Assembly (NCBI GenBank): GCA_024235955.1
Contig: JACKLJ010000005.1
Coordinates: 103,152-167,151, forward strand
Direction of reading: 5' to 3'
DNA: 64,000 nt
Source of the DNA: Burkholderiaceae bacterium
GTDB taxonomy: Bacteria > Pseudomonadota > Gammaproteobacteria > Burkholderiales > Burkholderiaceae_C
The stretch's first letter is position 1, and each line of letters begins with the position of its first letter. Below the pieces are notes generated by a model that made no database searches, was not told where the DNA came from, and saw nothing but the letters and a program-made list of their open reading frames with translations. This document shows, one piece after another, positions 25,950-34,176 of this stretch. Position numbers and translations under genes: made by a program.

Positions 25950-26020
25950 TGGAAAGCTATCAAGTTGATAGCTGGCGGCGCCTGCCCACCAAAGACAAAC
26001 GGCCGATTTCTCACTAAAAT
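25950..26020. repeat. Family A-like repeat and promoter region of mnmG
   Basis: GCTATCAA (25956-25963) and TTGATAGC (25965-25972) form a perfect inverted repeat, followed by a degenerate family A core (TAGCTGGCGGCGCCTGCCCA). A -10 box TAAAAT lies at 26015-26020 with AAGACA 17 bp upstream, so mnmG is probably transcribed from inside or next to the repeat. Confidence 0.45.
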
Positions 26021-26044
26021 CAAGGGTTTTTCGCCTGATACGCC

Positions 26045-28081
26045 GTGACCACGCCGTCCTACACCCATCCGCAGCACTTCGACGTCATCGTCGTCGGGGG
26101 CGGCCACGCCGGTACCGAGGCTGCGCTGGCGGCCGCGCGCATGGGTGCGCAGACCCTGCTGCTCACGCACAACATCGAGACGCTGGGGCAGATGAGCTGC
26201 AACCCCAGCATCGGCGGCATCGGCAAGGGCCACCTGGTGAAGGAGGTGGATGCGCTGGGCGGTGCCATGGCGCTGGCCACCGACGAGGGCGGTATCCAGT
26301 TCCGGATTCTGAACAGCAGCAAGGGCCCGGCGGTGCGCGCCACCCGTGCCCAGGCCGACCGCGTGCGCTACAAGGCGGCGATCCGCCGCATGCTGGAGAA
26401 CCAGCCCAACCTGTGGCTGTTTCAGCAGGCGGTGGACGATCTGCTGGTGGAGGGCGATCGCGTGGTGGGTGCTGTCACACAGGTGGGCATCGCCTTCCGT
26501 GGCCGCACGGTGGTGCTGACGGCGGGTACTTTTCTGGACGGGCGCATCCACGTCGGGCTCGACAACTACGCGGCCGGCCGCGCGGGCGACCCGCCGGCGG
26601 TGTCGCTGTCGGCGCGCCTGAAGGAGCTGAAGCTGCCGCAGGGCCGGCTGAAGACCGGCACGCCGCCAAGGCTGGATGGCCGCAGCATCGATTTCAGCCA
26701 ATGCGAGGAACAACCTGGCGACGGCATGCCCGGTGGGCAGAACCCGGTGATGCCGGTGTTCAGCTTCATGGGCCGGGCCGACATGCACCCGCGCCAGTTG
26801 CCGTGCTGGATCACGCACACCAATGCGCGCACGCACGAGATCATCCGCTCCGGTTTCGATCGCAGCCCCATGTTCACCGGCAGGATAGAGGGCGTGGGCC
26901 CGCGCTACTGCCCGAGCGTGGAAGACAAGATCAACCGCTTCGCCGACAAGGAAAGCCACCAGATCTTCCTGGAGCCCGAGGGCCTCGACACGCACGAGGT
27001 CTATCCCAACGGCATCTCCACCAGCCTGCCGTTCGACATCCAGCTGGCGCTGGTGCGCAGCATGAAAGGGCTGGAGAACGCCCACATCCTGCGGCCGGGC
27101 TACGCCATCGAGTACGACTACTTCGACCCGCGCTCGCTCAAGAGCAGCTTCGAGACAAAGGCCATCGGCGGACTGTTCTTCGCCGGCCAGATCAACGGCA
27201 CGACCGGCTACGAGGAGGCGGCGGCGCAGGGCCTGTTCGCCGGCATCAACGCCGCGCTGCAATGCCGCCAGCTCGATGGCCGGGCCGACGACTTCGGCGG
27301 CGCCTGGCTGCCGCGCCGCGACGAGGCCTACCTGGGTGTGCTGGTGGACGACCTGATCACCAAGGGCGTGACCGAGCCATACCGCATGTTCACCAGCCGC
27401 GCCGAGTACCGGCTGCAGCTGCGCGAAGACAATGCCGACATGCGCCTGACCGAGGCGGGCCGTCGGCTTGGCCTGGTGGACGACGCGCGCTGGGATGCCT
27501 TCTGTCGCAAGCGCGATGCTGTTTCACGTGAAACAGAGCGCCTGAAATCCACCTGGGTGAGTCCGCGCAACCTGCCGGCGGCCGAAAGCCAGCGCGTGCT
27601 GGGCAAGGCCATTGAGCACGAACACAACCTGTTCGATCTGCTGCGCCGGCCGGATGTGGGCTACGACGCGCTGATGAGTATGGGCGACAGCCGCTTCGCG
27701 CCGCGCGAGGTCGATGGTGAAGGTGTTCCCGAGCCTGTTTCACGTGAAACACTGGGCGAGTTGTACGGCCCAGTGATCGAGCAGGTGGAGATTGCGGCCA
27801 AGTATTCCGGCTACATCGACCGCCAGCGCGACGAGGTTGAGCGCGCCGCTTACTACGAAAACCTGAAGCTGCCACCCGATCTGGATTACCTGCAGATCCA
27901 CGCCCTGTCCATCGAGGTGCGGCAGAAGCTGCAGAAGCACCGGCCTGAAACGCTGGGTCAGGCCGGGCGCATCAGTGGCGTCACGCCGGCAGCCATTTCG
28001 CTGCTGCTGATTCATTTGAAGAAGGGCGGCTTCAAGGGCTTCGCCGCCAACACGCCCAGGCCGCAGGCCGAGGCGGCATGA
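26045..28081 (+). CDS. mnmG: tRNA uridine 5-carboxymethylaminomethyl modification enzyme MnmG (GidA)
   Basis: A 678-residue FAD protein that, with MnmE, adds the carboxymethylaminomethyl group to the wobble uridine of certain tRNAs. VIVVGGGHAGTEAALAAARM is the FAD motif, SCNPSIGGIGKGHLVKE and GTFLDGRIHVG are family blocks, and ATKAIGG-type and GYEEAAAQGL segments follow. The start is GTG 26045. Two parS sites lie inside the gene near residues 492-497 and 564-569 (both read VSRET). Overlaps rsmG by four bases. Confidence 0.97.
   Translation: MTTPSYTHPQHFDVIVVGGGHAGTEAALAAARMGAQTLLLTHNIETLGQMSCNPSIGGIGKGHLVKEVDALGGAMALATDEGGIQFRILNSSKGPAVRATRAQADRVRYKAAIRRMLENQPNLWLFQQAVDDLLVEGDRVVGAVTQVGIAFRGRTVVLTAGTFLDGRIHVGLDNYAAGRAGDPPAVSLSARLKELKLPQGRLKTGTPPRLDGRSIDFSQCEEQPGDGMPGGQNPVMPVFSFMGRADMHPRQLPCWITHTNARTHEIIRSGFDRSPMFTGRIEGVGPRYCPSVEDKINRFADKESHQIFLEPEGLDTHEVYPNGISTSLPFDIQLALVRSMKGLENAHILRPGYAIEYDYFDPRSLKSSFETKAIGGLFFAGQINGTTGYEEAAAQGLFAGINAALQCRQLDGRADDFGGAWLPRRDEAYLGVLVDDLITKGVTEPYRMFTSRAEYRLQLREDNADMRLTEAGRRLGLVDDARWDAFCRKRDAVSRETERLKSTWVSPRNLPAAESQRVLGKAIEHEHNLFDLLRRPDVGYDALMSMGDSRFAPREVDGEGVPEPVSRETLGELYGPVIEQVEIAAKYSGYIDRQRDEVERAAYYENLKLPPDLDYLQIHALSIEVRQKLQKHRPETLGQAGRISGVTPAAISLLLIHLKKGGFKGFAANTPRPQAEAA
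27520..27535. promoter_or_regulatory. parS site 1 (ParB binding), inside mnmG
   Basis: Exact 16-bp palindrome TGTTTCACGTGAAACA, the universal chromosomal parS consensus. It lies about 5 kb from parB and 2 kb from parA. Confidence 0.93.
27736..27751. promoter_or_regulatory. parS site 2 (ParB binding), inside mnmG
   Basis: A second exact TGTTTCACGTGAAACA, 216 bp from the first. The spacing is a multiple of three, and both sites encode VSRET in the same frame. Confidence 0.93.
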
Positions 28082-28737
28082 CGCCGCCGCACCCTTTGCG
28101 GGCTCGGTTGGTCGAGGGGGTGGGGGTGCTAGGCCTCAACCCGACCGAGGGGCAACTCGATCAACTGCTCGCCTACGTCGATCTGCTGGCGCGCTGGAAC
28201 AAGGTCTACAACCTCACGGCCGTGCGAGAGCCGGCCGAGATGCTGACGCACCACCTGCTGGACAGCCTGGCCGTCATCGGTCCGCTGCGCCGGCAGACCG
28301 TCGGTCGGTCGACGCGGCTGTTGGACGTGGGTTCCGGCGGTGGTCTTCCGGGTGTGGTGATCGCCATCTGCTGCCCAGAGATCGAGGTTTCCTGTGTGGA
28401 TGCGGTGGCCAAGAAGACAGCCTTCATCCAGCAGGTGGCCGGTACGCTGGGCCTGCCAGGTTTGCGCAGTGTGCACGCGCGCGTCGAGAATTTGGTCGAA
28501 CGCTTCGACGTTGTCACCAGCCGGGCCTTCGCCACGCTGGCCGATTTCACCACCTGGTCGGTCGGCGCGCTGGCGGAGGATGGTGTCTGGATGGCGATGA
28601 AAGGGCGGACTCCGCAGGAAGAAATCGACGCGCTGCCCGCCACGGTCGAGGTGTTTCACGTGGAACAACTGACCGTGCCGGGCCTGGACGCGGAGCGCTG
28701 CCTGGTCTGGATGCGTCAAGGCGGCACGGGACGTTGA
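28078..28737 (+). CDS. rsmG: 16S rRNA (guanine527-N7)-methyltransferase RsmG (GidB)
   Basis: A 219-residue cytosolic SAM-dependent methyltransferase acting on G527 of 16S rRNA. LARWNKVYNLTAVREP and LLDVGSGGGLPGVVIAI carry the SAM motif; SRAFATLADF is the family motif. Its ATG overlaps the mnmG stop (ATGA), the usual mnmG-rsmG coupling. A one-mismatch parS site lies near the 3' end. Confidence 0.95.
   Translation: MTPPHPLRARLVEGVGVLGLNPTEGQLDQLLAYVDLLARWNKVYNLTAVREPAEMLTHHLLDSLAVIGPLRRQTVGRSTRLLDVGSGGGLPGVVIAICCPEIEVSCVDAVAKKTAFIQQVAGTLGLPGLRSVHARVENLVERFDVVTSRAFATLADFTTWSVGALAEDGVWMAMKGRTPQEEIDALPATVEVFHVEQLTVPGLDAERCLVWMRQGGTGR
28652..28667. promoter_or_regulatory. parS site 3 (one mismatch), inside rsmG
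   Basis: TGTTTCACGTGGAACA differs from the parS consensus at one base (A to G). It is close enough to bind ParB and lies between the exact sites and parA. Confidence 0.8.
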
Positions 28738-28801
28738 TTCGTTCCGTTCTCTCGGCACCTCCATCCCGTAAACTCACCCGTTCGCCGCCGGCGCTTTCAC
28801 C

Positions 28802-29416
28802 ATGCTCGCCATCACCGATTACCCCGCCTTCGTGGTTGCCATCCTGCTGTTCCTGGCCATTCCCGGGCCAGGCAACTTGGCGATCGTGTCGAGCACGGCG
28901 CAGGGCAGGGTGCGCGGCGGGCTGGCGGCCACGCTGGGCATCATCGCGGGCGACCAGATCCTGATGTGGTGTGCGGTGGCCGGCGTGGCGGCGCTGCTCA
29001 AGACCTACCCGGCGGCCTTTGCCGCCGTGCAGTGGCTGGGGGCCGCGTACTTGGCCTGGCTGGGCGTGCGTATGCTGCTGGCCAAGCCGGGGCAGGGGGC
29101 GGTGCTGCGGCTGAAGCCCCACCACTTCCTGCGCCAGAGCTTTCTGATCACGCTGCTGAACCCCAAGGCCATCGTGTTCTACATGGCTTTCTTCCCGCTC
29201 TTCATCGATCCGGCGCGGCAGCCGGGTCTGGCCACCTTCGCCGCCATGGCGCTGACCATCGCCGCGCTCACGTTCCTGTATGGCCTGGTGGCCACGCTGC
29301 TGGCGCACCGGCTGGCCGAGCGCGTGCGCGGCAGCGCCCGGCTGTCCGGCGCGATCAACAAGCTGGCAGGCGTGTTCCTGATCGGCTTCGGTGTCCGCCT
29401 CGCCCTCAGCAGATAA
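28802..29416 (+). CDS. LysE/RhtB family amino-acid exporter
   Basis: A 204-residue inner-membrane protein with six hydrophobic segments and the family start FLAIPGPGNLAIVSSTAQGR, plus LNPKAIVFYMAFFPLFID in the centre. Family members export amino acids such as threonine, homoserine, lysine or leucine; specificity unknown. It sits between rsmG and parA and may be co-transcribed with parA, whose start is 17 bases after the stop. Confidence 0.9.
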   Translation: MLAITDYPAFVVAILLFLAIPGPGNLAIVSSTAQGRVRGGLAATLGIIAGDQILMWCAVAGVAALLKTYPAAFAAVQWLGAAYLAWLGVRMLLAKPGQGAVLRLKPHHFLRQSFLITLLNPKAIVFYMAFFPLFIDPARQPGLATFAAMALTIAALTFLYGLVATLLAHRLAERVRGSARLSGAINKLAGVFLIGFGVRLALSR

Positions 29417-29433
29417 GCACTCACTTACACGCC

Positions 29434-30219
29434 ATGGCCCAGATTTTCTGCATTGCCAACCAGAAAGGCGGCGTCGGCAAGACGACCACCACCGTCAACC
29501 TGGCCGCCGGGCTGGCCCGCATCGGCCAGCGCGTGCTGCTGGTTGATCTGGACCCACAGGGCAACGCCACCATGGGGTCCGGCGTGGACAAGCGGGCCAT
29601 GGAGCTGTCGGTGTACGACGTGTTGCTCGAGTCCGCCAGCATCGCCGAGGCCGCGGCCGTGCCCGACAAGCTGAAGGAGGCCGGCGCCGGCTATGCCGTC
29701 CTGGGCGCCAACCGGGAACTCGCCGGCGCCGAGGTGGAACTGGTGGCCGAAGAGCGCCGGGAGCGCCGCCTGAAGGAGGCGCTGGCCAAGGTCGACGCCG
29801 ACTACGACTTCGTGCTGATCGATTGCCCGCCGTCCTTGAGCATGCTTACGCTCAACGGTCTGTGCGCCGCGCAGGGCGTGATCGTGCCCATGCAGTGCGA
29901 GTACTTCGCGCTCGAAGGCCTGGCGGACCTGACCAACACCATCAAGCAGGTGCACGCCAACCTGAACCGCGACCTGCGCCTGATCGGCCTGCTGCGCGTG
30001 ATGTTCGACCCGCGCATCACCCTGCAACAGCAGGTGAGCGAGCAGCTCAAGTCGCACTACGGCCCCAAGGTGTTCGACACCGTCATTCCGCGCAACGTGC
30101 GCTTGGCCGAAGCACCCAGCTACGGCCTGCCCGGTGTGGTGTTCGACCCGTCGGCCAAAGGCAGCAAGGCTTTCGTCGACTTTGCTAACGAAATGGTACA
30201 ACGCGGCCTGCACGGTTGA
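29434..30219 (+). CDS. parA: Chromosome partitioning ATPase ParA (Soj)
   Basis: A 261-residue deviant Walker ATPase that moves ParB-parS complexes. QKGGVGKTTTTVNLAAGLA is the deviant P loop with the signature Lys, VLLVDLDPQGNATMG and VLIDCPPSLSMLTLNGL are the Walker A-prime and B blocks. No N-terminal DNA-binding extension, so it is the chromosomal type. ATG 29434. parB is 2.5 kb downstream rather than adjacent. Confidence 0.96.
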   Translation: MAQIFCIANQKGGVGKTTTTVNLAAGLARIGQRVLLVDLDPQGNATMGSGVDKRAMELSVYDVLLESASIAEAAAVPDKLKEAGAGYAVLGANRELAGAEVELVAEERRERRLKEALAKVDADYDFVLIDCPPSLSMLTLNGLCAAQGVIVPMQCEYFALEGLADLTNTIKQVHANLNRDLRLIGLLRVMFDPRITLQQQVSEQLKSHYGPKVFDTVIPRNVRLAEAPSYGLPGVVFDPSAKGSKAFVDFANEMVQRGLHG

Positions 30220-30230
30220 GGCTACGGCAC

Positions 30231-30236
30231 TAAAAT
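30231..30236 (+). promoter_or_regulatory. Possible -10 box for the acyltransferase gene
   Basis: TAAAAT directly after parA, 43 bases before the GTG start of the next gene, within a partly palindromic stretch ending GCTATCAAAT that resembles the edge of repeat family A. Confidence 0.3.
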
Positions 30237-30279
30237 TGCTTTCCGACCGCGCAGTACCTGCGGCGAAAGCTATCAAATC

Positions 30280-31419
30280 GTGAGCAGTCCACACGTTCTT
30301 CCGCGCCCTGTGGCCGCGGCCTCCGAGCCCTGGATCGACTGGGGCAAGGCCATTGCCTCGCAACTCATCGTCTGGCACCACCTGGTCAGCTACGGGCCGT
30401 TGGCGCCGCGCCTGCGCCCGCTGCTGCCCACGCTGTTCGAGTGGCTGGGCACGCGCGCCGCGCTGGCGGTGCAGCTGTTCCTGGTGACCAGCGGCTACCT
30501 GGCCGCGCGCAGCCTCTGGCCCGCGCCGGGCGAACCGCGCGTGCGGCTGGCGCAGTGGCCGGCCCGCGTGGGCCAGCGCTGGCGCCGGCTGATGCCGGTG
30601 TACCTGTTGGCCCTGGCGCTCGCCGTGGCAGGCGCGGCGCTGGCGCGCCAGCTCATGGCCAGCCCCGACACGCCCGAAGCCCCCACGCTGGCCCAAGGCG
30701 TGGCGCACCTGCTGATGCTGCAGGACATCGCCCATGTGCCGGCGCTCAGCACCGGCGTCTGGTACATCGCCATCGACCTGCAGCTGTTCGCGCTGCTGGC
30801 GGCGCTGGCCGCGGTGCTCTCGCTCGGCCTGCCCAAGGGGCGCGGCCAGGGCGGCCCGGTGCTGGCCGCGCATGGCGTGCTGATGCTGTGCGTGCTGGCG
30901 CTGGCGGCGGTGTGCGTGTTCAACCTGCACCCGCAGGACGCCGTCTGGGGCATCTATTTCTTCGGCAGCTTCACGCTGGGCGTGCTGGCGGCCTGGGGGC
31001 GCCGGGGTGAGACGCGCTGGGCCTTCACGGCGCTGATCCTGGGCATTGCCACCGCCGGCCTGATGCTGGCCTGGCGCGACCGCCTGGCGCTGGCCTGCAT
31101 GGTGGCGCTGCTGCTGCTGTGGCAACCGGCGCGCGGCTGGCTGGCGCGCTCGCGCGTGCAGCCCGCCGTGGCGGCGCTGGCCGCCTGGTCCTACGCGGTG
31201 TTCATGGTGCACTACCCGGTGAGCCTGATGGTCAACGGCGCGTTCGAACGCTGGCTGCCGCACGACCCCGGCAACGCGCTGCTTGGCCTGCTGCTCACGT
31301 GGGTTCTCAGCATCGCCCTGGGTGCGCAGGCCCACCGCCTGCTTGAGCGCCGGCCCGCCCGTGCCGCCGCCCAGCCGCTGCCCGCCGGCACCGCGCTGGC
31401 GCCCCCGCACGGGCGTTGA
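30280..31419 (+). CDS. Acyltransferase family 3 membrane protein
   Basis: A 379-residue inner-membrane protein with about ten hydrophobic segments. It begins DWGKAIASQLIVWHHLVSYG, containing the catalytic-type His, and FLVTSGYLAARSLW follows, as in OafA/YrhL-type O-acyltransferases that acetylate surface sugars. The C-terminal VFMVHYPVSLMVNG is a typical late motif. Start GTG 30280. Its acceptor could be a surface glycan. The hydrolase gene downstream overlaps its stop. Confidence 0.82.
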   Translation: MSSPHVLPRPVAAASEPWIDWGKAIASQLIVWHHLVSYGPLAPRLRPLLPTLFEWLGTRAALAVQLFLVTSGYLAARSLWPAPGEPRVRLAQWPARVGQRWRRLMPVYLLALALAVAGAALARQLMASPDTPEAPTLAQGVAHLLMLQDIAHVPALSTGVWYIAIDLQLFALLAALAAVLSLGLPKGRGQGGPVLAAHGVLMLCVLALAAVCVFNLHPQDAVWGIYFFGSFTLGVLAAWGRRGETRWAFTALILGIATAGLMLAWRDRLALACMVALLLLWQPARGWLARSRVQPAVAALAAWSYAVFMVHYPVSLMVNGAFERWLPHDPGNALLGLLLTWVLSIALGAQAHRLLERRPARAAAQPLPAGTALAPPHGR

Positions 31420-32006
31420 CCGTGGCCGGCGACGAGGCACCCATCGCAGGCCACACGGTGCTCGTGCTGCCCGGCTGGCAGAACAGCGGGCCGGACCACT
31501 GGCAGAGCCGCTGGGAGCTGCTGCACGGCTACACCCGCGTGGAACAGCATGACTGGGACCGCCCCCTGCGCGGCGACTGGACGGCGCGGCTGGAAGACGT
31601 GGTGCTGGCGCAGCGGCAGCCGGTGCTGCTGGCCGCGCACAGCCTCGGCTGCCTGCTGGCGGCCTGGTGGGCGGCGCATTCGGCCCACACCGACCGCGTG
31701 GTCGGTGCCCTGCTGGTGGCACCGCCCGACATCGAACGCGACGACCTGCGCCAGGCCATCCCAGGCTGGGCACCGCCGGCGCGCCAGCGCCTGCCGTTTC
31801 CCACCATCGTGGTGGTGAGCGGCGACGACCCCTACGGCAGCCTGCAGGCCACCAGCCGGCTGGCTGCCGACTGGGGCGCCACGCTCTACAACGTTGGCGC
31901 GCGCGGCCACGTCAACGCCGAATCCGGCCTGGGCGACTGGCCGGAAGGCCATGCGCTGCTGCGCTCGCTGGCCACCGGCCACGCCACCGCCGGGGTCGCG
32001 CCATGA
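31416..32006 (+). CDS. RBBP9/YdeN-type serine alpha/beta hydrolase
   Basis: A 196-residue small alpha/beta hydrolase. VLVLPGWQNSGPDHWQSRWE is the hallmark N-terminal block of RBBP9/YdeN, AHSLGCLLAAWW holds the nucleophile Ser, SGDDPYGS the Asp and GHVNAESGLGDWPEG the His. Substrate unknown. TTG 31416 overlaps the acyltransferase stop; GTG 31422 is an alternative. The stop overlaps the isochorismatase-like gene (ATGA). Confidence 0.88.
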   Translation: MTVAGDEAPIAGHTVLVLPGWQNSGPDHWQSRWELLHGYTRVEQHDWDRPLRGDWTARLEDVVLAQRQPVLLAAHSLGCLLAAWWAAHSAHTDRVVGALLVAPPDIERDDLRQAIPGWAPPARQRLPFPTIVVVSGDDPYGSLQATSRLAADWGATLYNVGARGHVNAESGLGDWPEGHALLRSLATGHATAGVAP

Positions 32007-32569
32007 AGCCGGCCCTGCTCGTCATCGACGTCCAGCAGGGCCTGTGCGAAGGCGTGGGCGCGGCGTTCGACTGCGCCGGCACCATCGCGCGCATCAACCA
32101 GCTCAGCCGGGCGGCGCGCGCCGCCGGCGCGCCGGTGGTGCTCATCCAGCACGAATCGCAGGGCGACTACCTGCGGCACGGCAGCCGGCCATGGCAGCTG
32201 GCCGACGGGCTTGAAACCGCGCCCACCGATCTGCGCCTTGCCAAGACCACGCCCGACAGCTTCCACAAGACCGAGCTGGAAGGCCTGCTGCGGGGCCTGG
32301 GGGTGGACACGCTGATCATCTGCGGCATGCACGGCGAATTCTGCGTGGACACCACCTGCCGCCGGGCGCTGGCGCTGGGCTGGCCGGTGCTGCTGGCGCA
32401 GGACGCCCACACCTCCGCCGGCAATGCCGCGCTGACGCCGCAGCAGGTGATCGCGCACCACAACGCCACGCTCACCGGCATCTCCAGCTTCGGCCCGCGC
32501 GTGCAGGCCTGGCCGACCGAGGCGCTGGTGGCGCCGGGCGGCCCGCTGGCTCCCGCCGCCACGGCTTGA
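32003..32569 (+). CDS. Isochorismatase-family cysteine hydrolase
   Basis: A 188-residue cytosolic hydrolase with Asp9 (LLVIDVQQGLC), Lys near KTTPDSF and Cys in CGMHGEFCVDTTCRRAL, the catalytic triad of the nicotinamidase/isochorismatase-like superfamily. The substrate is unknown. It is coupled to the preceding hydrolase. Its stop codon's last base is the first base of a terminal inverted repeat of the MITE-like element that follows. Confidence 0.88.
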   Translation: MKPALLVIDVQQGLCEGVGAAFDCAGTIARINQLSRAARAAGAPVVLIQHESQGDYLRHGSRPWQLADGLETAPTDLRLAKTTPDSFHKTELEGLLRGLGVDTLIICGMHGEFCVDTTCRRALALGWPVLLAQDAHTSAGNAALTPQQVIAHHNATLTGISSFGPRVQAWPTEALVAPGGPLAPAATA

Positions 32570-32745
32570 GAACCTGTTCACGATCTCGGCGGCGCGGTGC
32601 CAATGCCCTTTCAGGCGGTCTGCGGCGTTGCAAAGCCTCGCCGGGCCGAAGAAGCATCTTGCTGGGGCCTGTTGGCGTTGTGCGCCTTGCAGCCCATCCT
32701 GAAATGACGCCGACCCGGCTCCCGCCCAGACCATGAACAGGTTCT
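32569..32745. mobile_element. MITE-like element with 12-bp terminal inverted repeats
   Basis: A 177-bp segment bounded by AGAACCTGTTCA (32569-32580) and its exact reverse complement TGAACAGGTTCT (32734-32745). It has no coding potential. It lies between the isochorismatase-like gene and parB. No transposase gene with these ends is in the window. Confidence 0.6.
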
Positions 32746-32782
32746 GACACCGGCGCCCGCCGCATCCGGCGACAATTGGCCC

Positions 32783-33754
32783 ATGGTCACCAAGAAACCC
32801 AAAGGACTCGGTCGCGGCCTCGACGCGCTGCTGGGCCCCAGCACCGCGCTCGACATGCCGGCCTCCGGCGTCCCCGCCACGCCCGCCGGCACGCCCATGA
32901 TGGCGCGGCTGGCGGAACTGGCCCCAGGCCCCTACCAGCCGCGCACCCGCATGGACGAGGGCGCGCTCTACGAACTGGCCGAAAGCATCAAGGCCCAGGG
33001 CATCATGCAGCCCATCCTGGTGCGCCGCATTTCAGATAAAAACAAGGCTCTGGCCCAGGCGGGGCAGGCGCAGGCAGCTAGCAATTCAGGAGCTTTGTAC
33101 GAGATCATCGCCGGCGAGCGGCGCTTCCGCGCGGCGCGGCTGGCGGGGCTGGACGAGGTGCCCGTGCTGCTGCGCGACGTGCCCGACGAAGCCACCGCCG
33201 CCATGGCGCTGATCGAGAACATCCAGCGCGAAGACCTCAACCCGCTGGAAGAGGCCCAGGGCCTGAAGCGCCTGATCGACGAGTTCGGCCTCACGCACGA
33301 GCAGACCGCGCAGGCCGTGGGCAAGAGCCGCAGCGCCGCCAGCAACCTGCTGCGCCTGCTCAACCTCACCGATCCGGTGCAGACCATGCTGATGGCCGGC
33401 GACATCGACATGGGTCACGCCCGCGCGCTGCTGGCGCTGGAAGGCGCGGCACAGATCACCGCGGCCAACCAGGTGGCCGCGCGCAAGCTCAGCGTGCGCG
33501 AGGCCGAATCGCTGGTGAAGAAGCTCGGTGCAGAGTTCAACCTGACCTCGCCGCGCAAGCCCGGCAAGGCGGCCGATAAGTCCGGCGACGTGCGGCGGGT
33601 GGAAGAAGAGCTGTCCGACCTGCTGATGGCGCAGGTCGAGGTGCGGGTCAAGAAAACCGCCCGCAACGGCACGCACAGCGGCGAGGTGGCGATCCAGTTC
33701 GGCTCGCTGGACGAACTGAACGGCCTGATCGAGCGGCTGCGCGGCGGCAACTGA
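32783..33754 (+). CDS. parB: Chromosome partitioning protein ParB (Spo0J)
   Basis: A 323-residue CTP-dependent DNA clamp that loads at parS. KGLGRGLDALLG is the ParA-interacting N-terminus, GERRFRAARL (residues 111-120) the CTP-binding motif, ENIQREDLNPLEEA follows, and the HTH is around EQTAQAVGKSRSAASNLLRL. Residues about 84-104, between ILVRR and YEIIAGERR, are extra and encoded by a family A repeat. Frame is intact and a functional gene is expected. Followed by a strong terminator. Confidence 0.95.
   Translation: MVTKKPKGLGRGLDALLGPSTALDMPASGVPATPAGTPMMARLAELAPGPYQPRTRMDEGALYELAESIKAQGIMQPILVRRISDKNKALAQAGQAQAASNSGALYEIIAGERRFRAARLAGLDEVPVLLRDVPDEATAAMALIENIQREDLNPLEEAQGLKRLIDEFGLTHEQTAQAVGKSRSAASNLLRLLNLTDPVQTMLMAGDIDMGHARALLALEGAAQITAANQVAARKLSVREAESLVKKLGAEFNLTSPRKPGKAADKSGDVRRVEEELSDLLMAQVEVRVKKTARNGTHSGEVAIQFGSLDELNGLIERLRGGN
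33031..33098 (-). repeat. Dispersed repeat family A, copy 6 (in frame inside parB)
   Basis: Minus strand reads AGCTCCTGAATTGCTAGCTG, CCTGCGCCTGCCC, GGGCCAGAGCC, the family A order. It encodes about 21 residues just before the CTP-binding motif of ParB. Confidence 0.78.
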
Positions 33755-33788
33755 GGGGCGCTCCGCCGGCCCCGACGTCGGCACGCAC

Positions 33789-33818
33789 AAAAAAAGGGAC
33801 GGCAAGCCGTCCCTTTTT
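33789..33818. terminator. Bidirectional rho-independent terminator
   Basis: AAAAAAAGGGACGGC, AA, GCCGTCCCTTTTT: an 8-bp GC-rich stem flanked by A and T runs. It serves both parB (+) and the convergent DUF4148 gene (-). Confidence 0.92.
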
Positions 33819-33849
33819 GGTTGGCCGCGCTGTTCGCGGCCCGTGCCGG

Positions 33850-34176
33850 TCAGCTCTGCTCGCCGGTCTTCACGTGCCAGCCGCTGGCCAGTGCTTCACG
33901 CGTCTGCTCACGTGCTTCGGCACGCGTCACGGCGGTGGGCGACTTGGGGTTCATCCAGGTGCGTGCGTCGGACGCATCGCGGTGCGGCACCAGTGCAGCC
34001 TGGGCGGCCTGCGTGGCCTCGGCCTGCACCTCGGCGCGCGTCACCATGGAGGCCATCACCGGCTCGGCGGTGAACAGCGGGCCTTCACCGGCGGTGGGTT
34101 GCGGGCCGGCGGCAAACGCGTTGGCCGACAGCAGGGCGCCGAGCACGGTGGCGAGGGCGATGTTCTTGGTGTTCAT
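33850..34176 (-). CDS. Small exported DUF4148 protein
   Basis: A 108-residue secreted protein. The signal peptide MNTKNIALATVLGALLSANAFA is followed by a short helical region with two TRAEVQAE/TRAEAREQ-type repeats, the DUF4148 pattern common in Burkholderiales. Periplasmic, function unknown. It ends at the shared terminator with parB. Confidence 0.82.
   Translation of the reverse strand: MNTKNIALATVLGALLSANAFAAGPQPTAGEGPLFTAEPVMASMVTRAEVQAEATQAAQAALVPHRDASDARTWMNPKSPTAVTRAEAREQTREALASGWHVKTGEQS

Noticed and set aside
24479..27262. 927-codon minus-strand frame as a long glutamate dehydrogenase
   Set aside because: The upstream part lies antisense to mnmG. The enzyme starts at ATG 25834 with a good ribosome site.
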